From: Sabethes cyaneus
Lineage: Eukaryota; Arthropoda; Insecta; Diptera; Culicidae
Direction: 5' to 3'
Assembly (NCBI RefSeq): GCF_943734655.1
Contig: NC_071355.1
Location: 96,913,449-96,977,448 of the forward strand
DNA: 64,000 nt
Of the stretch, positions 10,670 to 22,070 are shown piece after piece. The translations under genes were made by a program, and so were the position numbers. Under the pieces are notes generated by a model. That model saw only the letters and a program-made list of their open reading frames with translations. It was not told the origin of the DNA and searched no databases. Each line of letters starts with the position of its first letter. Within the stretch, counting starts at the first letter, position 1.

Positions 10670-13369
10670 CAACCCGATTTCTCGTTTGATATCTAGAATA
10701 TCAGGTGCATCTGTAAACATTTCTAGAGATTAACTTCCTTAGGGCCTCCTACTGCAACTTCGCCATTGAGTTGTTCATCGAAGAACATAATGTTGTTGAA
10801 AGTCGTTAAGAAAGAAAAACAAAATCTGCTAAGCACTGTGTTCTCCGAAGAACTAATGCCACCATTGCAATTTTGTGCAGTAAAATACCAATTTCATCTA
10901 CCTACATAACGTATTCTTTTTTATCGGTACCTAGACTCTGCTTCCACATCTGCAAAAAAACATTTTCTGTCACGAATGACTTGCAATTATCAATTAATGT
11001 TGTAGGAATTCCCCCGAAATCGGTAGTCGTTGTAAATGCGCCACCACATGTAAGCCTTTTTAATTCGCCCGTTCGTTCCCATTTCAATTAGCAATGTTTT
11101 GGTTTCCCCTTATTTTTCTGAAAGCAGGGATGTGGGGATAATATCAACATAAATTTTATATTTTCCTACCCCCGATAATTGTATTGCCCCAAAAAACCCC
11201 AGAGAAATTGATGCTGTGCGCTCCCCGCTGTTCGGATGCGATGTGTAAGGACAATTGTGATACCGCACCATGGTTCCCGCAAGCGAGAAAGCACCCAAAA
11301 TGCGAGACTCACACCACAGGCTGCACACTAAACTTCAGTGTGTTAAGAGTCTGGGCGTTTGAATTAGCCAAAAGAGAGCTTTAAATTTTGTAAATTTAGG
11401 TCATTTTACAAATGATGCGGATTTCACATAAGGATAATTTCTTCGCTTTATGAGTGACGCAAATCATCTACGTCGTCTTGAAAGAAAACGAAAAAAAGAC
11501 ATTTTTACCGTATAACAACTTTTCAGTGTACAGCTGTAAAAATAGTTCCATTTTCTCATATTATTTTCTTCCTTATGGTGCAGTAGAAGCAAGCGTAATA
11601 TAATAATCAAATAAACCAAGTAATTATTAGTTTTCTCTTATCGTCTATTCCCGCACTGGTTTGGTAGAATAACGAGCAACCATAAGCAATGCTTCGCTGA
11701 GAAGTTAGCACGCTTAAGATGAATGATTGAATATAGTTTCAATATTAAAACTTACTGAATATTTCAACTTACAAAATTTTATTTGTTTCGTATTCCATGT
11801 ACAATAGAATACAATTGTACATGCCTACCAATATGTTTGTTCGTGAAAATTGAATTCATATTTATCTTCAAACACATACTGTTAGCTTACGAAAAATTCT
11901 TGATGATAAAGGCTGTACCGAACTCCTACCTTTGCGGTGTAATAATTAATCATTCACGTTCAAATTAGTGAAATGTACCATAAAAAATAAATAATTGATA
12001 CATATCAGCAAATCACCAAGCATCTGCAAATTGAATGGCGTCTCTTCAGAAATTTATTAGTCAAACATCTGTTATTCTTGCCATCAGTTTTTTGTTTCGT
12101 TCACGAAACAAAGCGATAACTCAAGTAAAACAAAAATATACAACCTGAGCAGTTGGTGTATAAAATATTAACTTGTTTTCTGTGTTCTTTGTAGACGTGC
12201 ACATACACAGAGGGGAAAATGGGCGAGCAAAATCATTCCGCCGTTAGAAATTAATGGGACAAAATCTTTTTGCGGGATCCATCGCGCCGGTTGTTGGCGA
12301 AACCTAGAACGGAGAAATTATATCGTATTGCTAGATCAGTGTTTGTACATATGGTGGTATAATTACATGGGATATCATATTAATGAGTGCTTAATCAATT
12401 TGAGAAATAAATATGAGCGGCTGCAACTGGATATACGCTAACGTTATTATTACCTAATTAGTAGATGATTTCTAATACGATATCTAATATATGTGACTGT
12501 CTATAAACTAGATTATTGTTTATCGTTTATTTTATGTTTTATCGACAAGTTTTTGTTTCGTTTCAATAATGCTGATACAGAATTGAACAAAAATGCACAT
12601 TTCGCCGAAATAAATACAAATACAAAATAGGGTAAGGAACGAGTTAAGCAGTGTTACCTATTTTAATCAGTTGAACATAAATGATCCGAAAATGCACTTT
12701 TTTATTCATATTTTCAAAATCTTTTGATAGGATCATCTTCACAAATCACTTAACCATACATTTGATGATTCACACAAACACAATTTACTGGGTTTCCGAC
12801 AAGAAATATGATGAATTAAAAATTGTTGTCCAAAAACGAACATTTTTCAGCTGCTCTTCAGCAATCGCCACCTCGCTACTAACGAATTCATCAAATTTTC
12901 AGCACTGATTACAACCACTCTGAAAGTCAAGCACTCAATTGTCACATACCATATTATTCACTCTCTTTTTTTCTATTATCTAACGCTTTGTCACTAACCA
13001 AAAGTTTTATTATTTTCTAACAAAACTGAAAACAAATTCTGAATTGACGGAACCTGTTCACCACTAGCAGCAGCTGCAGCACAACTGATGAACTATCGTG
13101 TTGCTAAGACACTGTTTCGGTTCTGGAAATAAGAATTTTAAGTTTGAAATTAACTGAAACCTCCTATGGTGAAAACGTGGTTCAATACTTTCAAGAGAAA
13201 TGTATGTTCATAATTAATTTTTCTTTATCAAAAACAACACAAAAGACAGCTTTTTCAATAATTTTCGAAGATTTTCTCAATGATTTAATAAAGCAACGAT
13301 GTGTTTCAATGTTATTTGCTTTGACAACACTGTTCTGAGTCGGATCGTTTGTACTGCTATATGTTTACC
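10670..13369. other. AT-rich intron sequence, no gene recognised
   Basis: Open frames at 10873-11091, 11184-11384, 11783-11968 and 12681-12908 lack motifs and have AT-driven composition. Nothing in this interval can be assigned to a known element. Confidence 0.5.
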
Positions 13370-15640
13370 TCTTTTGTTCTCCCACCATCCTTATGAACAG
13401 CGAGTGAGACGTGAAACTCGCAGTTTCCCATAAGAGTACCAGAGAATAAAAGAGACGACGAATACCGTTTGCCGAACGGTGCGGTTAGTGTATGCCCCGA
13501 TAAACAATTTGGACAGATGGCATTTTACGCATCTATGCCGATACGCTATGCCGACTACGCATCAGATGCCGATTAGTAGGTCGCGGCTAGGAACGCGAAC
13601 TTACTGAATAGGGGGACAAGTTAGAGGGATTTTTTAAGGGGACGTAAAAAAATTCAGATTTCAGGATTGCTTAAAAGAGCACCTTGCGGGTGAAAATGGG
13701 TTCGGTCTGTTCAAAATTAGTTCCGCCGCTCCAACTTTTAAAGCGAAAAATCAAAAGTTTAGCTCAACAATAGTGTCTTCCAATGGTAACAGCTTGAAGA
13801 ACTAAAGATAGCAAGAAGATTGGTATGCTGATATCCCCCACTTAGTCAACCCATCGCTTGTAATAAGGTAAAACAATCAGTGACCCGCTTAGACTGCTTA
13901 AAACTAGTTCTTTATCCTATAACTAGATACGTGCATGAAAAAATGGCAATGTTGCGTTTTCAGCGAAATATCTAATTCTAATTGGGACCCAACTATCAAC
14001 TTTAGTTTTTTTAATTAGTATCCAACATTGTTAATTCGATACAGATTTATTTCACCGGTAACAAATAAACATATCAACGTATTATCGTGAAATTTTTGTA
14101 TCAAATACGTTGTCACCTGATGTTTTATCTTTGGTTACTATAGAATAACTTTATCTGACAAAAACGATTAAATTATTGTATTATTTTACAACTCAACATG
14201 TTACAACTGCTTTGTATAGTTATACTTTCTATGCTACAAGGATCCGTAGCGAAAGCAATACACATCATCCTGAACAATGCATAGATGTAAATTCGTCATT
14301 ACGTAAACAAGTTAAATGTAGCTTCAATTTGACGAACACTTAACTAACAGTTGGCGTGAAGCAGCACTCTTGGTCACCGCTACTTGGCCAGGAAATACGA
14401 CATCACTGAAGCCTTTTTGTTGCTATCCAGTTGCCTTTTTCTTATGGCTCAAGGTTTACTAAAGCTGTTGTTGGCTGCTAGACGAGTGGAAAAGTCTCGT
14501 GCAACTGTTAAATTACTAATGCAAGCCGTTTTGTGGTGGACGAATTGCTATGGTGTATCCAAAATTTGACATTATTAAACGATAAACTTTCATTTAAATT
14601 ATCTTTAAGCTCAGTTTCTCCATTGCATTAAATCATTTTACACGCTTAAATATTTATAAATATTCCTCTATTACAAATTCATTCTGTGAATGAGAATAGG
14701 AAACATAACGTTGAAGAGATGAAAAATGGCAGACTGCGTTCTTGTAATTAATTAAAGAGTTTTTATAAACTGCTCTTATGCCTTGAAACCTTTTTTTTTT
14801 CTTTAGGTAGGAGCTAGGACTATACCTTATCGTAAGATGTCTTTCCATAATCTTGATTCTGGTTACTGTCATGTCAAGATTTTAATCGTTATTAGCTGCC
14901 AATTTTGAATGAATTTTAATAACTTTCTTATTACCGTCGATTCAAAAAAGATACAGTCATTACCTAGATTGTTTTTTAATTGTTTAGTAACAGAAAGTTT
15001 CAAGGACAACTTTCTCCGTACATATAGTACTGAGCTCCATCCATTGTAACCATGACCAAACTAATCAGCTTTACTGGTAAGCCGTTTTTGTCCACAATTT
15101 TCTGGTCTGTTTACATTATAAAAACTGTCCTAGAAAGTATGAAGGCACCCAAGGTTTAGTAAAAATAAAAGAAAAATGTTCAGTTTTTGTTAGATATGCT
15201 ATTAAAATTAGATTAGCATAACAGTTTATGCCAACTGGCGCACCTTTTCGCGAACGTTCTTCATGAGACTTCTTAAGGGCCAAACATAATATTGCGTCAA
15301 CACATCCATCAGCGTTATTCTGACAGTTTTCCCATGAGTTAATTGTCATGTTGACGCTTACAGATGCGTTGACGTAGCATTATAATTAATGTTTTATAAC
15401 GGCTGGTTTTCACAATCAACGGAGGGAATCTCAGAAGAAAATAATGAAACAAACGTTTTGCTAGTGTCTCCAGAGCAAGACAAGTCGTAAAGGGAAAAGA
15501 ACGGAAAATAAGGTAAGGGAGGGCATTGAAACAACGCTTACTCTTCTACTCCATTCTGGTGGGCCATTTAGCGTTAAGTTTGTTTCAGTCCTTTTCGAAT
15601 TGCTGAATGGTTTCTGCTGGAAAGATATGTTTCCTGTGTT
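13370..15640. other. Intron sequence with a GC-richer patch at 13370-13610
   Basis: The patch at 13370-13610 is compositionally distinct and contains short near-repeats of ATGCCGA(T/C)TA-type words (13532-13578). The rest is AT-rich. Frames at 14384-14569 (+) and 15116-15349 (-) show no recognisable domain. No RNA gene structure was found. Confidence 0.4.
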
Positions 15641-15840
15641 TTAACGGGTGGCAACTAAAATTTTGGAATTTTTTTCTCAAGCTGTCAAAAAAAGACAAAG
15701 ATATGCAGAAGATCTGATTTACCGAAACTATAGATACATTATCCATTAGGCCATTGCAAATCATATTTAAAGTTTTTGTCACCCCCCCCTTGGAAATTGG
15801 CTTGAAAAATCGGAGGGCGAAAGAATAATTTGTAGTCAAA
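15641..15840 (+). mobile_element. Solo end fragment of a Tc1-like element
   Basis: Begins TTAACGGGTGGCAACTAAAA, the exact inverse of the outer end of the element at 57310-58526 (58511-58530). It continues with CTCAAGCTGTCAAAnAAAGA and AAGATCTGATTTAC(C/T)GAAA, as at 57318-57366, and then diverges. It keeps one terminal inverted repeat and the adjacent subterminal region only. Confidence 0.8.
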
Positions 15841-16607
15841 TTTCTTTTTATAAAATCAATTATCTGTGGGCTCTACAGTCTGAAAAACTCGAAAAATGAG
15901 TCTCCGAGTTGAATTTACGCTTCTAGCAATAAACAGAAATGGAAATTCGAACAATGGAATTACCGAAAATCGTCCAAAACAATTTTCCTTCGGTTTTGTC
16001 TTTTGTCGTATATTTTTGCATAGAAAATAATAACGTATATATTATAAGCAATAGATTCGGTTTTCACGTTTAAACCTTAAATAAAAATTCTTAAAATGCA
16101 TGTTTTTTTTTGCTCGATTAAAAAATTCTTTTTGTTTTTTTTTCGCCCCCCCCCCCCCCCTTTTCAGTGGCCGAACACCGGAAGGACAAAAACTTTATAA
16201 AATATTTGTAATGGCCTAATATTGCTTAATAAACTGTATCGTATTTTTGGTAGGTGAGCTATTTTGTATTGCAAAAATGAATATTTTGGACAGTGCCGAA
16301 ATTGGAGTGTTGTAATCTCCTTTACGCGCCCAGCTCTTATCAAAATTGTAGGGAAAAATTTAAGTATTCAAAATTATATGTCATTGGTATTGCTTGATCT
16401 GGCTTAATCTAAATTTAAATATTTGTACATTTACCGTACGTTTATCCGCAGACAATTATCAAAATGCAAACCTGTCATACAGATGCCATTTAATTCTATA
16501 CATTCCTGTGGCTGCAACTGGCAAGTCATGATAATAGATTCACATAAGCCAGTCCATGACTGCATAAGTCGCTTGTTTGCAAGCGTTTGTTATTTAGCAA
16601 GCAAAAA
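15841..16607. other. AT-rich intron with a 15-bp poly-C run
   Basis: A homopolymer of C at 16146-16160 sits in T-rich sequence. Nothing else recognisable. Confidence 0.6.
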
Positions 16608-16812
16608 ACCTTAACCTCTCAGTTGGCCTCAAAGAACGATGCTGGTCTTTCACGCAAAACGTTGTATGTTCGAATCTTGAACAGGATAGTCTTAAAAGCC
16701 AATAGAATTCTAGCGCTAATCCTGCAATTATCCTGTACTCTTACATCTGGCTGCGAAATATGTCATATAAGAACAGAAGGTCAAGTTCCCACATCGGAAT
16801 GTAGCACCTAGA
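16608..16812 (+). mobile_element. tRNA-derived SINE copy
   Basis: The head has an A-box-like ctcagttggcc at 16617 and a B-box-like tatgttcgaatct (16666-16677), spaced as in a tRNA gene. The tail shares ordered words (tcctgtactct, ggctgcgaaat, aaggtcaagttc) with the inverse copy at 28192-28400. The head cannot form a full cloverleaf, so it is a SINE and not a tRNA gene. A 74-codon open frame across it is incidental. Confidence 0.7.
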
Positions 16813-17194
16813 TTTTACTGTGCTTTCTAGACAATAAAAAACACGTTCCAAAGTGAAGTTTTTCAAGTTCAAATCAAAGTGGAAAGATGCAGGGAACAGC
16901 TTAGAAGTTAAGTTGAGAATGAATGACGATAATGGCTCTGCTTTCCTTTTTATTTCATTTCAACAGTCTTTACATGTCAACACGGTGGGACTACACAACC
17001 ACCGTAAATTTATTTTGGTTCCTTATCTTGAAACAGCAGCACCAGCCACAAGCTTGGTGTTTGTAATGGTAGTCCGTGTCTGGAAAGCAAGGCTAACACA
17101 TGGAAAATGCAAGGAAAATATTTTAGCTTGAAAGTTTTCGTTAATTTTTACTATTTAGCGATTGGAAAACAATCTTCTCCGAACTACCATAAAA
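16813..17194. other. No gene recognised
   Basis: A 92-codon open frame at 16853-17131 (+) has no recognisable domain and no splice-site context. Likely intron sequence. Confidence 0.4.
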
Positions 17195-17238
17195 TTGCTG
17201 AATCTTTCTTTTGCTGCTCTCCAAGTAGTGCCTGCAAC

Positions 17239-17527
17239 CAGGGTTGCCACATGTAGATTATCCTGTGTTTAACAGATATTTGAAAGAAATCGCCTGTACA
17301 GAATCTGTATGCATAGAATACAGATTTTTGCCAATTACACAGATTAAACAGATTTTTGAACTTTTACATGAAAGTGAAAGAGACAAAAATAGTCAGCAAA
17401 ATGACTCTCCATCTCTTTCACTCTGATTGTTTTGCATTGGACAGATTTTTGTACAGATATTTTTCCTCGCTGTACAGATGGCCAGATTTTTCCAGCAAAA
17501 AACACAGAATTATATGTGACATCCCTG
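17239..17527. mobile_element. Non-autonomous hAT-type element (289 bp)
   Basis: The ends are CAGGGTTGCCACATGTA and the inverse of TATGTGACATCCCTG. They are flanked by an exact 8-bp direct repeat CCTGCAAC (17231-17238 and 17528-17535). An 8-bp duplication with CAGGG termini is the hAT hallmark. The interior is rich in ACAGATTTTT-like words and carries no transposase. The insertion lies inside the RTE-like copy 1: the uninterrupted sequence in copy 3 near 42345 supports a single copy of the target. Confidence 0.85.
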
Positions 17528-17800
17528 CCTGCAACTCGTGGTTCACACGACTCCGTCATTCTCCGCTTTCTCTTTGTACTCTGCCAAAAATAGTCGTCTA
17601 CAACACCATTCGTTCAAATACGACAAGTGCAGGTATGTTCTCCGTAAGCAAAGCTACTGTATCAAGTCTGTGGAGGACTACCGGTCTGATTAGCGCTTCG
17701 TCAGCTGTACATCGTCAGCTTTGTGCAGCGTCGAATGCTCCTCGATCGAAGCATCACGCGGAGGGAAAAGTTGACTCGTCTTCCAGCTTGGATACGTCGT

Positions 17801-18058
17801 TTATTCGGTATTATTGCCAGTGATGACCAGAGATATGAACTCATATATGAACTCATCAACCACTTCCAGCTCATCGCCGACAATATTCCTGGGAGTCCGT
17901 GGGAGGCGAACGACGTTTTCTCTACAGATTTTTCGACGCATTGGGTTGTAAACCAATCCTCCTAGCCTCAGTTCTCTCGTTTCGATGCCCGCTCGCCGAA
18001 TCACACCTTCAATAGCGATGTTGAATAATTTAGAATCCATTTGCATACCGCGCTTCAC
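17801..18058 (-). pseudogene. RTE-like reverse transcriptase fragment (palm/thumb part of copy 1)
   Basis: The 85-codon frame reads DSKLFNIAIEGVIRRAGIET, then a degraded stretch, then LEVVDEFIYEFISLVITGNN. It corresponds to LFNVADGVIRRTGIETRG and VVEEFVYLGSLVTADNN of copy 3 (41888-42070). The YADD/FADD catalytic box that should lie between them is lost: the region reads PMRRKICRENVVRLPRTPRN. The frame stops at 17801 but homology continues toward 17536. It is therefore inactive. Confidence 0.8.
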
Positions 18059-18126
18059 AGGAGCTCAGAAGTGCCCACGAAACATGCACGCAACACATCA
18101 CCCGCTGCAGAGTAGCTTGGATCAAC

Positions 18127-19913
18127 ACGATGCAGTTTGGTGGCCTCCGACCCCATACGGTCAATCGAATGATGTCCTCATTCCGGTCACGAATGAGGAG
18201 CTCATCGTAATTGCCAGAGGTTTAAAAACGAAGAAAGCGCCCGGTCCTGACGGGATTCCGAACAAGGTACTCAAAGTGGCGATCCAGGCATATCCCGATA
18301 TGTTCAGAGAGATGCTTCAGAATTGCCTAGAGGTATGCCGGGGAAACCGCCTAGTGATCCCTCGTCGTACAGGCCAATTTGCCTATTGGACACGTTAGGC
18401 AAATTGCTAGAGCGGGTAATCCTAAACAGGCTGATGCCTGTGGTGGCAAGTGATGTCGGACTGGCAAGCACGCAGTTTCGCTTCCGTAAGAGGAAGTCCA
18501 CTGTAGACGCCACAAAGTCCGTGGTGGAGAGGGCCGAGAAGCCTATGAAACAGAAAAGGCGAGGCGACAGGTATTGTGCCTTAGTCACAATCGATGTCAA
18601 AAACGCCTTTAACACGCGAACTGGGGTGCAATCGCGTTAGCGCTGCATAGGATGAGGGTACCGGACCATCTATGCAGGCCGCTTAAAAGTTACGTCGAGA
18701 ACCGGACGCTAGTGTACGACACGGCGGATGGGGCGAAGAAGTACAAAGTGACAGCGGTTGTTCCACAGGGCTCGATTCTCGGCCCCACGCTCTGGAATTC
18801 CATGTGCGATGAGGTGCTGAGGCTCGAACTACCAACTGGGGTCGAGATCACTGGCTTCGCCGATGATATCGTCCTTACAGTGGTAAGCGAGTTTCTAGAG
18901 GAGGTGGAAATGCTGGCATCGGACGCCATAAACATTATAGAGGGTTGGATGGCGGGCGTCAATCTACGATTGGCACCACAAGACGGAAGCAGTGATGATC
19001 AGTAACCGCAAGTCGGCCTTAGAGGCCAAAATAATCGTTGGAGGACAGGTGATCCAAACGGTGAGTCTCCAAACGAAGTGTGAAGTACCTGGGTGTTATG
19101 GCAGACAACAGGCTAAACTTCACCAGCCATGTGGATTACGCTTGTGGTAAAGCGTCAACGGCGGTTACTGCGCTGTCCAAGATCATGCCGAACGGCTACG
19201 GTCCTAGCAGCAGTAAGAGACGCCTGATGACCAGCGTTGCCATGTCGGTGCCACGGTACGGTGCACCGGCATGGGCCCCGGCCTTGAAGAGTAAGCGCAA
19301 TCAGGCATGTCTGAACAAGGTGTTCAGGCTGTTGGCATTGCGCGTTGCGGGCGGCTACCGTACCATATCGTTGGATGCGATTGAGGTCATTGCAGCCATG
19401 ATTCCCATATGCATACTTCTAGGTGAGGACATCGAGTGCCATAGGCAAGGGAACGTCAGGGGCGCTAGGGACAGAGTTAGGCTAGACTCTATTAGGCGTT
19501 GGCAGGCGGAATGGGGTCGCACCGATCATGGTAGGTGGACCCATAGGCTGATCCAGAACATATCGTCCTGGATCGGTAGAGGACATGGTGAGGTAAACTT
19601 TTTCCTTACCCAGTTTCTGTCGGGACATGGATGCTTTAAGAAGTATCTACATACGCGTGGGCGAGTAGGCTCACCCTTTTGCCCCGTTTGCACGGTAGCC
19701 GAGGAAACGGCGGAGCGTGTGATGTTTCACTGCCCGCGTTTCACGACCACTCGGCGGCTGATGCTTGCGGTCATTGGAGAAAACAGCAACGCCGACAACA
19801 TCGTGCAGAGAATGTGCGCTGAGCAGCGCGCATGGGGTGCCGTCGACAACGGAGGTGATAACGGAGTTTCAGCGGCTAGAACGTTTGCAACGACAGGGCC
19901 TGACATAGCTTAG
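18127..19913 (+). pseudogene. R1-like ORF2 (reverse transcriptase and C-terminal knuckle), frameshifted
   Basis: Four consecutive frames cover one protein. 18127-18398 gives TPYGQSNDVLIPVTNEELIV and KKAPGPDGIPN (RT fingers). 18323-18640 gives SYRPICLLDTLGKLLERVIL and RFRKRKSTVDA. 18652-19005 gives VPQGSILGPTLWN and the intact catalytic box GFADD (near 18857-18871). 19080-19913 gives LKYLGVMADNRLNF, the thumb/connection region, and the CCHC-type knuckle CPVC...ETAERVMFHCPRF (19680-19742). The frame changes at about 18330-18398, 18640 (stop) and 19005-19080 disable it. It lacks the endonuclease domain through 5' truncation. Decay is moderate and lighter than in copy A, which suggests a younger insertion. 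Confidence 0.9.
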
Positions 19914-20194
19914 CTAGGGTCAGTAATGAGCTGATTGGGTAGCCCAGTCCCTAAGTGAAGGGTAGTGGCGGTATGAAGTGACAAGGGGGTTGTGTGAATG
20001 CACATACGCAACGGATAAGTCGGAATGCTTAGTTACGTTCTGCCTCCTGAAGTAAAACCTAACGGTAGTTCCGGGAGGGGTTCAGGAACGGGCAGCTGGA
20101 GAGTTTTTAGTAGGTAGGCACCTTGTGAATCCTATTCGGCACCGTGAAGGTGCTGTGTATGAATATTTTCTCCCTGCATAAGCAATACAAAAAA
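18127..20194 (+). mobile_element. 5'-truncated R1-like LINE (copy B) with 18-bp target duplication
   Basis: The insertion is flanked by exact direct repeats agagtagcttggatcaac at 18109-18126 and 20195-20212. It starts inside the region before RT, which is typical 5' truncation by target-primed reverse transcription, and ends in a short A-rich tail (20188-20194) after about 280 bp of 3' UTR. The flanks on both sides are RTE-like copy 1. R1 itself targets rDNA, but this member does not, so it belongs to an R1-related, non-site-specific lineage. Confidence 0.9.
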
Positions 20195-20424
20195 AGAGTA
20201 GCTTGGATCAACCCCGTCAGTATATCCAAAAACCATTCTTGTACATTATCTGCAAATGCAGCCTTGAAATCCACGAAAATATTATACGTGGGCACCTCCT
20301 GACATTTCTAAGGGATTCATTGGAGAGAGAAAATTTGAGCCGTACTAGCGCGGGTTTCTATAAAAACCGTCTGGTACTACCCTATGAATTCTATTGTTAT
20401 TGGGGATAGTCGACGTAACAAAAT

Positions 20425-20988
20425 CTAGTAGAGCACCTTGTAGCCGACGTTGACCATATTGTAATTAGAGCACTCTTGCCGATCGCCCTTTTTGTAGATG
20501 GGACAAACCATACCTTCCATCCATTCCTCCGGTAGTCTCCCTTCCTCCCAAATCCTTGAAATTGTCCGAAATGTCGTTGCAAGCGGTTCTTTGCCATTTT
20601 TGTAAAGTTCTACCTGAAGTCGGTTCTTTCCGGCAGCTTTGTTGTTCTTCAGCCGACCGATTTCTCGCAGGATTTTTCCAAGATCAGGAGCCGACACGCT
20701 GCTGTTATCATTTATAGGCACTTCTAGGTTAACTTCCGTTCTGTCTCCTTCTGTTATATAGACGTTGAGAAGCTCATCGAAGAACTGCTTCCACCTATTC
20801 ACCACCTCGCACTCGTTTGTGACCAGGATTCCCTCCTCGTCCCTACACGTATCAGACTTTGGTGTGTATTCTAAACGAGATTGGTTCAGCTTCGCATAGA
20901 ACTGACGCGTCTTATTAGCTTGGAATAGTTGGTCTAACTCTTGACGATCTCGGTCCTCCTCCTGGCGCTTTTTTTGGGCTAGCATCAT
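20425..20988 (-). pseudogene. RTE-like reverse transcriptase fragment (linker and RT start)
   Basis: The 187-codon frame, the longest LINE frame on the minus strand, reads KKRQEEDRDRQELDQLFQAN in the linker, then DEEGILVTNECEVVNRWKQF, then LGKILREIGRLKNNKAAGKN and RIWEEGRLPEEWMEGMVCPI, ending YNMVNVGYKVLY. The equivalent of the usual KAAGKD-G triad is changed (KAAGKNRLQVELYK). It matches copy 3 at 41030-41556. The next RT motifs lie at 20295-20107, beyond a frame break. Confidence 0.9.
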
Positions 20989-21459
20989 ACCTCGAGACCA
21001 ACTAGAATACCGAAGTTACGGGTTTCTAATTGATCGAGCAGCACCCTGGTAGGTAGGTAGGCTCAGGTACCAAATATTCATACCATGTCCTTCTTTTGTC
21101 GCTTTCGTCCATGCCGAACATTCCGAGTCGAATTTTCTTGATCGGTCGTACTAGAAAGAGTTAGTTAGGTAGCCTTACTAGGGCCACAATACCGAGTCTC
21201 GTGATGGGGCTGCCATTTTATAATGCCTAGACAAGACAGTGCCTACTTCCCTGCCAGTATGCGGCCTTAGTTTCCCAAGGAGTGAGTACCACGAGGAAAT
21301 AGAGAGTTACTTGATAAAAGGCTAAAGACCACTATGAGCTCTATGTTGCGCATTATCAAGTCGTTCACCAAGCCCTAGTCAAAATACATTTTTAAGCATA
21401 ACTTTTGAACAACTTGTTCTATTTAAATGAAACTTTGCATAAAACTTGCAATAAAGGGT

Positions 21460-22070
21460 GTTCCATATCAAATTGTATCACGGAAAATGCTGTAGGAAAT
21501 TATCCATTGGGTATTTTCTCTTGAAAATTTGAGTAGATGTTGTTTAGAGTGTATTGTTTACACTGTACTTTTATCGCTGCCAGTTTTTCGATAATTGAAA
21601 AAAGGCAGCACTCGAAAAGCAACGTCGCGAACTAGTTTTGCGCAAGCACCTGGAAAATCCTCAACTCTCTCATCGGAACATCGAAAAACAACTCGGAATC
21701 GTGCAGTCAACGGTGAGTCGTGTGATTAATAGTTACTACGAAACTCTGAGCATCGAACGAAAGGAGAAATGAGGTCAGAATGGATATTCTATTAGTGTTC
21801 AGGATCACGAGCATGTCGTGAAAGCGTTTAAGCGGAATTCCAATGCTTCGGCCAGGGATGAGGCTAAAAAGTTGAATCTGCCCAAGTCTTTCGTTCAAAG
21901 AGCCAATGACCGGAAGAGACTGCATACGTACAATGTACAAAGGCTAAAAATCGTGACAAACGGCAAAATACGGTGGGAAAGTCACGGAGTTGGAAACTGT
22001 ACACCTAGATGCTGACGAAGTACAACTTATCTCAATCTAAAGATATTTTCCAGCATGATATAACGGAAAA
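21460..22070 (+). mobile_element. Tc1/mariner-superfamily relic, N-terminal transposase part
   Basis: In broken frames the strand gives RRELVLRKHLENPQLSHRNI, then EKQLGIVQSTVSRVI (first helix-turn-helix), an in-frame stop at 21771, and from 21772 SVQDHEHVVKAFKRNSNASA, then RDEAKKLNLPKSFVQRANDR (second helix-turn-helix). This bipartite paired-like DNA-binding region is that of IS630-Tc1-mariner transposases, and resembles the mosquito ITmD37E group (recollection, not searched). A possible left end, AGGGTGTTCCATATCAAATT, lies at 21466. The catalytic DDE domain is absent; sequence after 22060 is unrelated. Confidence 0.75.

Larger units (their letters stand above)
17195..21350 (-). mobile_element. 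RTE-like LINE (copy 1), interrupted by a hAT-type MITE and an R1-like LINE
   Basis: Read on the minus strand, 20988 to 20425 gives the region before RT and the RT start. 20295-20107 gives a broken NIFVDFKAAF motif, 18058-17801 gives LFNIAIEGVIRRAGIETRE and the block equivalent to VTADNN, and 17770-17536 continues past it. The bases just left of the hAT element (about 17205-17230) continue the homology to copy 3 (42330-42365). Sequence at 20990-21350 resembles upstream noncoding or endonuclease-side parts of copy 2 near 39000-39440. Removal of the two insertions restores one collinear element. All frames are broken. Confidence 0.85.

Noticed and set aside
13060..13080. Short CAGCAGCTGCAGC run as a regulatory or coding triplet repeat
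   Set aside because: Too short and isolated.
16608..16690. tRNA gene
   Set aside because: A- and B-box-like words exist, but acceptor and anticodon stems do not pair, and the tail is shared with other SINE copies.
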